A stretch of 64,000 bases of DNA from Streptomyces alboniger (GCF_008704395.1 NZ_CP023695.1:3596001-3660000), one strand, 5' to 3'; positions 39,459 through 46,878 are shown, counted from the stretch's first letter. A program made the numbers and translations. Notes: generated by a model not told the origin, from the letters alone.

Positions 39459-39814
39459 CGGACCGTCCGCATGGCCGTGCGCAGCGCCTTGCCATCGGTG
39501 CAGCGGGTGAGGTCGTCGGCGCACTGTTCGCAGCTCTGGGTGTGGTCGAGGAGCGCCTGGTGGATGTGCTGGAAGCCGCAGGGGCGGCGGCAGCAGCGGG
39601 GGTACCAGCGGGCGCCGCTGCCATGGGCGTTCACCTTGCGGGCACCGAGGTCGAACGCGGTGGTGTTGTCGAGGACACCCCTACACCAGACGCAGGTGCG
39701 GCCACACACCTGCTCCTCGGACAGCCCGGCCGGATCGGGCAGTTCAACCGGCGGCAGATGGAGGGTTCCTGAACCGCTTCCTCCACCGGTCGTCCGGCCC
39801 GTAATGTCGCCCAT
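39455..39814 (-). CDS. Zinc-ribbon-like hypothetical protein
   Basis: 119 residues. Cys pairs CGRTCVWCRGVL, RCCRRPC and HTQSCEQCADDLTRC suggest two zinc-binding knuckles. ATG 39814 has AAGGAG 6 nt upstream. This kind of Cys-rich protein accompanies XRE regulators in Streptomyces elements. It is translationally coupled to the next gene and transcribed divergently from the XRE/CYTH pair, with two palindromes in the shared promoter. Function unknown; nucleic-acid binding is possible. Confidence 0.7.
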   Translation of the reverse strand: MGDITGRTTGGGSGSGTLHLPPVELPDPAGLSEEQVCGRTCVWCRGVLDNTTAFDLGARKVNAHGSGARWYPRCCRRPCGFQHIHQALLDHTQSCEQCADDLTRCTDGKALRTAMRTVR

Positions 39815-39927
39815 GTCGACTCCTTGTCAGTCGGCCATGCCCCGGGGCCGTTCACCGCGGTCGCCGGGGTCTGTCGATCTGATCAGCCTCCGGCTACAGA
39901 CCGTGTCAGCGCGATCCCCTGACGGTA

Positions 39928-39942
39928 ATCTCACGGTGAGAT
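39928..39942. promoter_or_regulatory. Palindrome 1, candidate XRE operator
   Basis: ATCTCAC-G-GTGAGAT is a perfect 15-bp palindrome with a single central base, 39 bp upstream of the XRE start and in the divergent promoter of the Cys-rich pair. Confidence 0.6.
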
Positions 39943-39949
39943 GACTTCC

Positions 39950-39965
39950 TATCCAGTTCTGGATA
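39950..39965. promoter_or_regulatory. Palindrome 2, candidate XRE operator
   Basis: TATCCAG-TT-CTGGATA: perfect 7-bp arms. Its centre is 22.5 bp from the centre of palindrome 1, about two helical turns, so both would be on the same DNA face. Confidence 0.6.
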
Positions 39966-39980
39966 CCCGGGGGCTGCACT

Positions 39981-40838
39981 ATGTCGACCTCTACGGGCCC
40001 GATCGATCTGCCTGACTGGGCATGGGAACGCGCGGAGGTTCGCGAAGCACTCCGAGCGCGGGACATGGGCGCCGTCTTCCGGCACGTTCAGCAGTACTCC
40101 GGGGCCAGCCAGGCCCGTATCGCTGCAACCGTCGGCATGACCCAGGCCCGTGTCAACGAAGTCATCAACGGCCGAAGGGAGGTGACACGCCTTGCTGTGT
40201 ACGAGCGCATTGCCGAAGGACTGCTCATGCCCGACGACGCACGCCATCTGCTCGGACTCGCGGCCAGCCGTGAGAGGAGCCGAGGCGGCGCCGCATTCGA
40301 CTTGGCGGCGTTTCCCGAAGTCGTCCGCGTCTATGAGGCGCAGGCCTCCGCGGCCGAGGAAATCCAGCAGAACGCACGCTGTGCCGAAGAACTGGACATC
40401 CTCGCTGTGCGAGGGCTGGGGCTGATCGGCCTGAACGACAGTCTTCTGCGTTCCACCTGTCTGCCGCTAGAGCAAGGCGGGAAGGGTCTGCGTGTTCGCG
40501 TGGCGTTGCTTGACCCTGACGGCGAAGCCCTGAAGCAGCGCGCGGCCGAGATCGGCGAGTCGGCTGAATCCCTGGCTAGCGGCGTGCGGCTGGCGGAGGC
40601 CCGGCTGCGGGAACTGCACACGGAGGGATGCGATGTGGCGGTGTTCCGGTACAAGATGCTGCCGACATGGCGCCTGATCCGTACCGACGGCACCCATTTC
40701 GTGGGCGCGTTCGACGCAGGCTGGGAGGGGCACGAGTCAGCCACGTACAAGGTGATGGCGACACCGCACGGTCCGCTATTCCGCGGGTTCCGGCGGATGT
40801 TCGAGGCGGTCCTGGCAGAGGCGCAGCGCACAGTGTGA
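39981..40838 (+). CDS. XRE regulator with C-terminal ligand-binding-like domain
   Basis: 285 residues. Helix-turn-helix about 30-75 (VFRHVQQYSGASQARIAATV, GMTQARVNEVINGRREVTRL). The C-terminal 160 residues (EEIQQNARCAEELDILAVRG, LRVRVALLDPDGEALKQRAA, GCDVAVFRYKMLPTWRLI, GPLFRGFRRMFEAVL) look like the DUF5919 type, distantly reminiscent of phospholipase-D-fold domains but without an HKD motif. It is followed after 13 nt by the CYTH gene, so the pair is one operon. ATG 39981 lacks a clear Shine-Dalgarno. Likely autoregulates through the palindromes upstream. Confidence 0.82.
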   Translation: MSTSTGPIDLPDWAWERAEVREALRARDMGAVFRHVQQYSGASQARIAATVGMTQARVNEVINGRREVTRLAVYERIAEGLLMPDDARHLLGLAASRERSRGGAAFDLAAFPEVVRVYEAQASAAEEIQQNARCAEELDILAVRGLGLIGLNDSLLRSTCLPLEQGGKGLRVRVALLDPDGEALKQRAAEIGESAESLASGVRLAEARLRELHTEGCDVAVFRYKMLPTWRLIRTDGTHFVGAFDAGWEGHESATYKVMATPHGPLFRGFRRMFEAVLAEAQRTV

Positions 40839-40851
40839 AAGAGGAGGACGC

Positions 40852-41406
40852 GTGATCGAGGCCGAGCTGAAGGCGCGGGTCCAGGAGCCGGAACAGGTCA
40901 TGAGGCTGCTGGACGGTCGCGCACGGGCACGGAGCGAGGTGTACCGGGATACGTATTACGACCGCCCGGACGGTCTCCTTGCCGCAGCCGATGAGGAGCT
41001 GCGCGTGCGCACGATTCACGGCGAGGCTGGCACCCGTACTGTTCTGACGTTCAAGGGGGCGGCGGTCGATGTGGCGTCTGGATCCAAACCAGAGCACGAA
41101 ACCGGTGTCGATGACGCTGAGGCAGCACACGCCATCTTGCGGGGCCTTGGTTACGTCGAAGTCATCGCGTTCGAGAAGCGGTGCCGTAACTACGACTTCG
41201 AGGCGGGCGAACGGCGGATGCTTGCCACCTTGGTGAGGGTTCCCGAGATCGAGGGGACGTTCCTGGAGGTTGAGACGCTCGTCGTTGAGGCCGACGTAGA
41301 GGCGGCCCTGGACGACATCCGGGGCGTCTTGGCGGACCTCGGTATTGGCGACGAGGATTTGACGCGCGAGGCGTATACGCGCGCCGTCGCAAAGCAACGC
41401 AAGTAA
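40852..41406 (+). CDS. CYTH-domain (class IV adenylate cyclase-like) protein
   Basis: 184 residues forming a CYTH triphosphate tunnel. It starts with IEAELKARV, the signature ExExK, followed by DTYYDRPDGLLAAADEELRV, RTVLTFKGAAV (basic strand), FEKRCRNYDFEAGERRML and FLEVETLV (acidic metal strand). CYTH enzymes cleave triphosphates: adenylate cyclase CyaB, thiamine triphosphatase or tripolyphosphatase. The GTG start follows GAGGAGG. Coupling to an XRE regulator suggests a signalling or nucleotide-defence role, which is inference. A terminator follows. Confidence 0.88.
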   Translation: MIEAELKARVQEPEQVMRLLDGRARARSEVYRDTYYDRPDGLLAAADEELRVRTIHGEAGTRTVLTFKGAAVDVASGSKPEHETGVDDAEAAHAILRGLGYVEVIAFEKRCRNYDFEAGERRMLATLVRVPEIEGTFLEVETLVVEADVEAALDDIRGVLADLGIGDEDLTREAYTRAVAKQRK

Positions 41407-41425
41407 CCGGCCGGACATGACGAAG

Positions 41426-41456
41426 GGTCCCCTTCCGCCCGAAGGCGGAGGGGGCC
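41426..41456. terminator. Terminator after the CYTH gene
   Basis: Stem 41426-41439 with 41444-41456 (13 pairs with one bulged T), CGAA loop. Serves the CYTH gene and the convergent collagen-like fragment. Confidence 0.75.
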
Positions 41457-41460
41457 TGTG

Positions 41461-41742
41461 TCATGGGTACTGGCGGCGGCTCGGATCGAGCACTGTCTGT
41501 GAGGCCGGTCTGTCGTCGGGCTCTGGATCGGGGGTGCCATCACGGCGGCACACGAGCGCGTCCGGGTCGTCGGTCGGCGGCTGGGCGCTGTAGCCGTCCG
41601 GGCATGACTCCCCGTCCCGCCCCTCTTCGCCGTCGGCGTCCTTCCCCGGCGGGCCGGGCTCGCCCTGCGGCCCCGGCGGGCCCGCGGTGCCGCCCGCGCC
41701 TGGAGCGCCGGCCTCGCCGTCCCGGCTGCCGTGAACGGACAC
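41461..41742 (-). pseudogene. Truncated collagen-like protein fragment
   Basis: The frame encodes Gly-X-Y repeats (GAPGAGGTAGPPGPQGEPGP, PGKD) followed by CPDGYSAQPP and DPDALVCRRDG, a C-terminal cap seen on phage and element collagen-like proteins. The apparent start MSVHGS at 41742 has no Shine-Dalgarno and lies at the junction with the integrase relic, so the N-terminus is missing. About 93 codons remain. Confidence 0.65.
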
Positions 41743-41746
41743 CGGG

Positions 41747-42000
41747 AAGATCTTTACGCGGAAAGACGGGACGTGGCTGCACCTGGAGCCGGTCAGCGAC
41801 GCGTTCCGAGAAATCTACGTCGCCGCGGACCTTCCCCCGATCAACCTGCGGGACCTGCGGGACCTGCGCCATGGTGCGGCCACCTTGGTGAAGGCCGGCG
41901 GCGGGAACATCCATGACGCGAAGGCGAAGCCGGGTGCGCCCCATGCCCGGAACCTGATCCTGGCACCGCCGCTCACCCATCGCTCACGCAGGAGCCGAAA
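41747..42000 (+). pseudogene. Tyrosine integrase C-terminal relic (island)
   Basis: The plus-strand frame from about 41750 reads IFTRKDGTWLHLEPVSDAFR, EIYVAADLPPINLRDL, then a duplicated LRD and LRHGAATLVKAGGGNIHDAK. This is the catalytic Arg box and preceding region of an actinomycete phage-type integrase. The expected LGHxS...Tyr box is destroyed by a frameshift after AKAK. The fragment lies about 50 bp from the right att site, as integrase genes do. Confidence 0.8.
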
Positions 42001-42007
42001 GATGAAC

Positions 42008-42041
42008 GGCAGGTCAGGGACCAAACGCCCCCTGACCTGCC
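42008..42041 (-). terminator. Hairpin downstream of tRNA-Thr
   Basis: Perfect 12-bp stem GGCAGGTCAGGG / CCCTGACCTGCC with a 10-nt loop. It begins 7 nt past the tRNA 3' end on the minus strand and probably terminates tRNA-Thr transcription. Confidence 0.75.
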
Positions 42042-42047
42042 CTGTAG

Positions 42048-42086
42048 TGGAGCCCCCTGTCGGATTCGAACCGACGACCTACGCAT
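42048..42086. other. Right attachment-site copy (att) within tRNA-Thr
   Basis: The 3' 39 nt of the tRNA gene, matched by 37791-37829. Two mismatches (42073 and 42075) fall at the D-distal edge of the T arm and mark the crossover to the anticodon side. Confidence 0.85.
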
Positions 42087-42124
42087 TACAAGTGCGTTGC
42101 TCTGGCCATCTGAGCTAAGGAGGC
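42048..42124 (-). tRNA. tRNA-Thr (anticodon TGT)
   Basis: 77 nt with encoded CCA. Acceptor GCCTCCT pairs with AGGGGGC (one U-G), the D arm contains TTAGCTCAGATGGCCAGAGC, the anticodon arm GCACTTGTAATGC carries TGT, and the T arm has GGTTCGAATCC. The cloverleaf is complete, so the island insertion preserved the gene. Confidence 0.97.
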
Positions 42125-42268
42125 ACACGCGGACCGCTACGCAGCGCGCCCCCGCAGTGTAACCAACGACGCCCCCGCCCCCGTCGAAAATTTCCGCGAA
42201 CCCCGCCGCGCCCCGACTACTGACAGACCACGGACCTCCGGGGTACGGTCACGAGCAGTTCACTCAGG

Positions 42269-42280
42269 TGGACTACACCA
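42269..42280. promoter_or_regulatory. dre-like DasR site upstream of msiK
   Basis: TGGACTACACCA matches the dre core TGGTCTAGACCA at 10 of 12 positions, 55 bp upstream of the msiK start. It is nearly the same as the nagKA site at 7414. Confidence 0.6.
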
Positions 42281-42334
42281 CTCCCTCTACTCGGATCGTC
42301 CGGCACGTTCCTGCCGGTGAAGGGGGCCCTCACC

Positions 42335-43471
42335 ATGGCCACTGTTACGTTCGACAAGGCGACCCGGATCTACCCGGGTTCCGAGAAGCCCGCCGTCGAC
42401 GGCCTCGACATCGAGATCGAGGACGGCGAGTTCCTCGTACTCGTCGGCCCGTCCGGCTGCGGCAAGTCCACCTCCCTGCGCATGCTCGCGGGCCTGGAGG
42501 ACGTGAACGACGGCGCGATCCGCATCGGGGAGCGCGACGTCACGCACCTGCCGCCGAAGGACCGGGACATCGCCATGGTGTTCCAGAACTACGCGCTCTA
42601 CCCGCACATGACCGTCGCCGACAACATGGGCTTCGCCCTCAAGATCGCCGGCGTCAACAAGGCCGAGATCCGCCAGAAGGTCGAGGACGCGGCGAAGATC
42701 CTGGACCTCACCGAGTACCTGGGCCGCAAGCCCAAGGCGCTCTCCGGCGGTCAGCGCCAGCGCGTCGCCATGGGCCGCGCCATCGTGCGCGAGCCCCAGG
42801 TGTTCCTCATGGACGAGCCGCTGTCCAACCTCGACGCCAAGCTGCGCGTGTCGACCCGTACGCAGATCGCCTCGCTCCAGCGCCGCCTCGGCATCACCAC
42901 CGTGTACGTCACGCACGACCAGGTCGAGGCCATGACCATGGGCGACCGCGTGGCCGTCCTCAAGGACGGGCTCCTCCAGCAGATCGACTCGCCCCGCAAC
43001 ATGTACGACCGCCCGGCCAACCTCTTCGTCGCGGGCTTCATCGGCTCCCCAGCCATGAACCTCGTCGAGGTCCCGATCACCGACGGCGGCGTGAAGTTCG
43101 GCAACTCCGTGGTGCCGGTCAACCGCGAGGCCCTGGCCGCCGCCGCGGACCGGGGCGACCGCACGGTCACCGTGGGCGTCCGCCCGGAGCACTTCGACAT
43201 CGTCGAGCAGGACGGTGCCGTCGCGACGTCCCTCTCCAAGGAGACCGAGGACGCCCCGGCCGGCCTCGCCGTCTCCGTCAACGTCGTCGAGGAGCTGGGC
43301 GCCGACGGCTACGTCTACGGCTCCGCCGAGGTCGGCGGGGAGCACAAGGACCTCGTGGTCCGCGTCAACGGCCGCCGCGTCCCGGCCAAGGGCGCCCAGC
43401 TGCACGTCGTACCGCGTCCGGGTGAGACCCACGTGTTCTCCACCTCCACGGGCGAGCGCCTCTCCGACTGA
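42335..43471 (+). CDS. msiK: Multiple-sugar ABC importer ATPase MsiK
   Basis: 378 residues, the expected length. Walker A GPSGCGKSTSLRMLAG, Q-loop VFQNYALYPHMTVADN, signature ALSGGQRQRVAMGRA, Walker B VFLMDEPLSNLDAKLR, switch His in VYVTHDQVEAMTMGDR, and a C-terminal TOBE/MalK regulatory domain (VTVGVRPEHFDIV). MsiK energises many carbohydrate importers that lack their own ATPase (cellobiose, maltose, chitobiose). It is monocistronic. ATG 42335 has AAGGGGG 8 nt upstream; the GTG at 42317 is not needed. The sugar-binding lipoprotein at 3.8-5.1 kb is a potential client. Confidence 0.95.
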   Translation: MATVTFDKATRIYPGSEKPAVDGLDIEIEDGEFLVLVGPSGCGKSTSLRMLAGLEDVNDGAIRIGERDVTHLPPKDRDIAMVFQNYALYPHMTVADNMGFALKIAGVNKAEIRQKVEDAAKILDLTEYLGRKPKALSGGQRQRVAMGRAIVREPQVFLMDEPLSNLDAKLRVSTRTQIASLQRRLGITTVYVTHDQVEAMTMGDRVAVLKDGLLQQIDSPRNMYDRPANLFVAGFIGSPAMNLVEVPITDGGVKFGNSVVPVNREALAAAADRGDRTVTVGVRPEHFDIVEQDGAVATSLSKETEDAPAGLAVSVNVVEELGADGYVYGSAEVGGEHKDLVVRVNGRRVPAKGAQLHVVPRPGETHVFSTSTGERLSD

Positions 43472-43519
43472 CGCGACTGGCTGGAGCGACTGGAACGCCC
43501 AGCGCGGCACCACGCCCGC

Positions 43520-43555
43520 CCAAGGGGCCCCGCACTTCGGTGCGGGGCCCCTTGG
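43520..43555 (+). terminator. msiK terminator
   Basis: Perfect 16-bp stem (43520-43535 with 43540-43555) closed by a UUCG tetraloop. Confidence 0.93.
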
Positions 43556-43701
43556 CGTATCCCCCGGCCCCGACCACGTTGTCGACAAATACCCCGGCAC
43601 ACCGGTCATTTCGCCCAGGCCTCGTCAACACCGCGCCAGCAAAACCCACTTCCCCGTCGCTCGACCGAGTGACTAAATGTCGCCAAATCATCACCTAGCG
43701 C

Positions 43702-43707
43702 TACGCT
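43702..43707 (+). promoter_or_regulatory. Leaderless -10 box
   Basis: TACGCT with 7 nt to GTG 43715; no Shine-Dalgarno. Confidence 0.5.
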
Positions 43708-43714
43708 GCCTGGC

Positions 43715-44173
43715 GTGACGCACTCCGCCAACTACACCCAGAAGCCGCGCCGAGCCCACCGGGGCCCCGCCCGCCGCATCGGCCGCACGCTCGCTCTCGT
43801 CCTGCCCGTGATGCTGGTGCTTTCCGGGACCCTCGCGGTCACCAGCGTCAACTGGTCGGGGAACTCCTCGGATTCGATGCTCACCGCATCCGCCGACGAC
43901 CTCTCCGTACCGGCCAAGTCCCGCGCCCCGCAGGACATCCTGCGCGACCGGCTCCTCCTGGAACTCCAGGAGAAGAACCCCGGCATCGCGCTCACCCACC
44001 TCCAGCGGGAGGTGAACGACCACCCGTCGCTCGCCCGCCACTGCGTGGCCGTCGCCCGCGCCCTCGGCCGGGCCGCCGTGCAGAAGTACGGCCCCACCCG
44101 CGCCCAGTCGTACGCGCGGCCCGTGTGCGACACGTCGTTCGCGGCGGGCGTGGCAGCCCACCAGAACCGCTGA
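43715..44173 (+). CDS. Secreted or membrane-anchored hypothetical protein
   Basis: 152 residues. A basic cytoplasmic N-terminus and one hydrophobic segment (about 22-44, LALVLPVMLVLSGTLAVTSV) are followed by a helical domain (ILRDRLLLELQEKNPGIALT, HLQREVNDHPSLARHCVAVA) with a Cys pair (HC...VCDTSF). Conserved-looking but not identified. Leaderless promoter. The last four codons (HQNR) and the stop are duplicated by an 18-bp tandem repeat. Confidence 0.75.
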   Translation: MTHSANYTQKPRRAHRGPARRIGRTLALVLPVMLVLSGTLAVTSVNWSGNSSDSMLTASADDLSVPAKSRAPQDILRDRLLLELQEKNPGIALTHLQREVNDHPSLARHCVAVARALGRAAVQKYGPTRAQSYARPVCDTSFAAGVAAHQNR

Positions 44174-44192
44174 GCCCACCAGAACCGCTGAG
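44157..44192. repeat. Two tandem 18-bp repeats across a stop codon
   Basis: CCCACCAGAACCGCTGAG occurs at 44157-44174 and 44175-44192. The first copy includes the stop of the upstream gene, so the second is a downstream duplicate of its last codons. Confidence 0.8.
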
Positions 44193-44214
44193 CCGACCTG
44201 GCCGACGCGCCGCG

Positions 44215-44220
44215 TAGGGT
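44215..44220 (+). promoter_or_regulatory. Leaderless -10 box of the nucleotidyltransferase gene
   Basis: TAGGGT ends 6 nt before ATG 44227; no Shine-Dalgarno. Confidence 0.5.
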
Positions 44221-44226
44221 TCGGGC

Positions 44227-44946
44227 ATGACCACGCTGAACCCCACGCAGGCCGTAGTCCTGGCCGGAGGCCAAGGCTCCCGCCTCCGGCCGTACACCGA
44301 CGACCGGCCCAAGCCGATGGTCGAGATCCCCGGCACGGGGACCCCGATCATCGGCCATCAGCTTGCCTGGCTGGCCGCGGAGGGCGTGACCGACGCCGTC
44401 GTCTCCTGCGGCCACCTCGCCGAGGTCCTCCAGGAGTGGCTGGACTCCGCCGACCTCCCGCTGAACGTCACCACGGTCGTCGAGAAGGAACCCCTCGGCC
44501 GCGGCGGCGGCCTCAAGTACGCCGCCCGCCACCTCCCCCACGCCGACCAGCCCTGGTACGCGACGAACGGCGACATCTGGACCCGCTTCTCGCTGCGCGA
44601 CATGGCGGCCTTCCACGCCGAGCGCGACGCCACCGCGACCCTCGCACTGGCCCGCCCCCGCATCCCGTGGGGCGCCGTCGAGACGGACGCGTTCGGCCAC
44701 ATCACGGACTTCATCGAGGCCCCGCCGTCCCCGTACCTCATCAACGCGGGTGTCTACGTATTCTCCTCGTCGTTCACCGCGCTCCTGCCCGACCTCGGCG
44801 ACCACGAGCGCACCACGTTCCCGCGCCTGGCCCGCGAGAAGCGCCTGGCGGGCTTCCCGCTGCCGCAGGGTGCCTACTGGCGCGCGATCGACACCGCGAA
44901 GGACCTCACCGAGGCCGCCAAGGAACTGGCCGCACAGGCCCGTTGA
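44227..44946 (+). CDS. Sugar-1-phosphate nucleotidyltransferase
   Basis: 239 residues of the NTP_transferase family. The nucleotide loop is VVLAGGQGSRLRPYTDDRPK with PMVEIPG, followed by the metal Asp in YATNGDIWTRFSL and PLGRGGGLKYAA; the sugar-binding region is YLINAGVYVFSSSF. There is no left-handed beta-helix, so it is the short mannose-1-P guanylyltransferase / glucose-1-P-type form. It makes an NDP-sugar; base and sugar are not certain. A leaderless promoter precedes it. Confidence 0.88.
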   Translation: MTTLNPTQAVVLAGGQGSRLRPYTDDRPKPMVEIPGTGTPIIGHQLAWLAAEGVTDAVVSCGHLAEVLQEWLDSADLPLNVTTVVEKEPLGRGGGLKYAARHLPHADQPWYATNGDIWTRFSLRDMAAFHAERDATATLALARPRIPWGAVETDAFGHITDFIEAPPSPYLINAGVYVFSSSFTALLPDLGDHERTTFPRLAREKRLAGFPLPQGAYWRAIDTAKDLTEAAKELAAQAR

Positions 44947-44981
44947 GGCCCCGAGCCCACCCCCGCACACCCCCGCCATAC

Positions 44982-45032
44982 GTACGTCGGAGGGGCCCCG
45001 CACACGCGCTGTGCGGGGCCCCTCCGACGTAC
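44982..45032. terminator. Bidirectional terminator with a 23-bp stem
   Basis: Arms 44982-45004 and 45010-45032 are perfectly complementary over 23 bp around a 5-nt loop. It lies between the convergent nucleotidyltransferase and DoxX genes. Confidence 0.95.
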
Positions 45033-45048
45033 TTCCACTTCCGCGGCC

Positions 45049-46761
45049 TCAGCGCCCGAGGACACCCCCGAGCAGACCACCGGGCTCCTCGCCCCCACCG
45101 CCGGTGCCGCCCGAGCCGCCCGTACCGCCCGAGCCGCCGCCGGTGCCGCCGCTGGACGAGGGACCCGCGGTCGAGGCCGGCGGCTGCTGCTGTTGCTGCT
45201 GCTGTTGCTGCGGCGCCGACTGCTGCGGCGGAGCCTGGCCCGCCGTGCTGCTGCCCTGCGTCTGGCTCGGCTGCGTGGAGCCCGCCGTGCCCGTCTCGCG
45301 CGCCGCACCCGGGGCCGTGGCGCCCGGTGAGGGCCTCGGCGAGCTGCCCTGCGACGGGGAGCCGGACGAGGCGGAGGGGCGCTGCGCCTTCCGGTCCTGC
45401 CGCTTCTTCTCGGGGTCCCCGGGGAGCGGGGAGCCCGGCAGTTCGTTGCGCGGGGCCTCGCCGGGGCCGGGCACGGTGACCCGGTCCGCGTCCCGCACCG
45501 CGCCGCCGAGCAGCGAACCGAGGAGCAGCGTCAGGCCGATCGCCACCGCCCCGACCAGCGCGCCGCGCCGCAGCACCCGCCGCCGCAGCTCCCAGATCTC
45601 CGCGCGCGGCCCGAGCGTGCGCCAGGCCTCTCCCGCGAGGCGTCCGTCCACGGAGTAGACGGGGGCGCCCGCGATGATCAGCGGCGACCAGGCGGCGAGG
45701 TAGATGATGTCCGGCGCGTCGTAGGCGGGGACGGTCTTCCAGCTGACGGTGACGATGAGCGCGGCCGAGAGCAGCACGCCGATGGAGGCGGCGACCCGCT
45801 GCCAGAGCCCGAGCACCGTCAGGACGCCGACGATGACCTGGAGGAAGGCGATGGTGAGCCCGGCGCCCACCGGGTGCTGGAGGGCGAAGTCGCGCAGCGG
45901 CTCGGCGAGCGCCCAGGGGTGCAGCGAGTTGAGCCACTTGACCATGGAGCCGCGCTCGCCGCCGTCGAAGTACACGGGGTCGCAGAGCTTGCCCATGCCG
46001 GCGTAGATGGAGATGAAGCCGAGGAAGACGCGCAGCGGGAGCAGCACGACACCGAGGTTCATCCGGCGGCCGGGGTAGTAGGCGTGCCGGACGGGGTCGC
46101 CCCCGTGCCGCCGCTTGCGCTCCTCGGCCTCGGCCTCGGTCTCGTCGGCCGCGTACTGGTCGTAGCCGTCGTAGCCGTCGTATCCGTTGTAGCCGTCGTA
46201 CCCGCCGTACGCGTCGTCGCCGTACCGCCCGCGCTCCTGGGCCGGCCGCTCGTCGTAGTCGCTGCTGGGCATCCGCATCTGCGGCAGCAGCTGGGTCTGG
46301 GGCTGGTCGGGCCCGCGCGCGCCGACGACGGGCGTCTCGGCGGTCTCGGGCCCCTCGTCGAGGTCGACGCGCGGGATGACCTGGGTGGCGCCCCCGTCGT
46401 CGTAGGGCCCTGCCTCTTCGGCCGAACGGCGCACGCCGCCGCCGCGCACGGCCTGGAGCAGTCTGATCGCGCCGGTGTCGTCCGGATCGGACTTCCCGCT
46501 CCAGACGACGGGTGCGCGGCGCTTGGCGGCCGCCCCCACGGCGGGGATGCGCACCGTCTCTTCGGGGAGGCCCAAGTGCCGGGAGATACGCGGGGATTGG
46601 ATGCGCCCAGCGGCGGGGAGCTGCACGCGGAAGCTCGCGTGCGCGACGATGACCTGCGCCGGGTCGCTCGGCACCTTCACCATGCTCAGCGCGGGAGCTT
46701 CGTCGAAGCCTGACGAGCTTCCCCCTGTGGGTGTGCGGGGTGTTCTGGTGTCCACACTCAT
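45049..46761 (-). CDS. DoxX-family membrane protein with long disordered tails
   Basis: 570 residues. The N-terminal 230 residues are cytoplasmic and disordered, including a tandem YDGYNGYDGYDGYDQY stretch near 190-205. A DoxX domain follows, with four helices from about 250 (VVLLPLRVFLGFISIYAGMG, GLTIAFLQVIVGVLTVLGLW, IGVLLSAALIVTVSWK). One more helix (ALVGAVAIGLTLLLGSLLGG) leads to a C-terminal Pro/Ser/Gly-rich tail with a nine-Gln run. DoxX proteins are linked to thiosulfate or quinone redox and membrane oxidoreductase complexes. The tails suggest scaffolding; no partner is visible. The start has no clear Shine-Dalgarno. Confidence 0.85.
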   Translation of the reverse strand: MSVDTRTPRTPTGGSSSGFDEAPALSMVKVPSDPAQVIVAHASFRVQLPAAGRIQSPRISRHLGLPEETVRIPAVGAAAKRRAPVVWSGKSDPDDTGAIRLLQAVRGGGVRRSAEEAGPYDDGGATQVIPRVDLDEGPETAETPVVGARGPDQPQTQLLPQMRMPSSDYDERPAQERGRYGDDAYGGYDGYNGYDGYDGYDQYAADETEAEAEERKRRHGGDPVRHAYYPGRRMNLGVVLLPLRVFLGFISIYAGMGKLCDPVYFDGGERGSMVKWLNSLHPWALAEPLRDFALQHPVGAGLTIAFLQVIVGVLTVLGLWQRVAASIGVLLSAALIVTVSWKTVPAYDAPDIIYLAAWSPLIIAGAPVYSVDGRLAGEAWRTLGPRAEIWELRRRVLRRGALVGAVAIGLTLLLGSLLGGAVRDADRVTVPGPGEAPRNELPGSPLPGDPEKKRQDRKAQRPSASSGSPSQGSSPRPSPGATAPGAARETGTAGSTQPSQTQGSSTAGQAPPQQSAPQQQQQQQQQPPASTAGPSSSGGTGGGSGGTGGSGGTGGGGEEPGGLLGGVLGR

Positions 46762-46878
46762 CTAACCGAGTGATGTGTGTTTAGGACACTGCCTTGACCA
46801 CGCGCAAATGTCCGGACCGCGTCAAGAGATCCCCGTCAAGAGATCACACGGCCCGGACATCAGTACGCCCGGCAACAC

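Larger units (their letters stand above)
37791..42086. mobile_element. Degraded integrative element in tRNA-Thr
   Basis: The 4.3-kb segment is bounded by a 39-bp near-identical repeat of the tRNA-Thr 3' end (37791-37829 and 42048-42086). The tRNA itself is intact at the right end. Next to that end lies a tyrosine integrase C-terminal fragment. Cargo: a methyltransferase, three small proteins including Cys-rich ones, an XRE/CYTH pair and a collagen-like fragment. No replication or conjugation gene remains, so it is a non-mobile remnant of an AICE or prophage. Confidence 0.8.

Noticed and set aside
37748..42041. Similarity between the hairpins at 37748 and 42008 (both contain CAGGTCA)
   Set aside because: Considered as part of the att duplication, but surrounding bases and loops differ; the short match is likely chance in terminator stems.
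46806..46858. ATGTCCGG...CCGGACAT inverted repeat downstream of rlmB
   Set aside because: Only 8-bp arms with a 37-nt loop; too weak to call a terminator, though GTCAAGAGATC is repeated within it.
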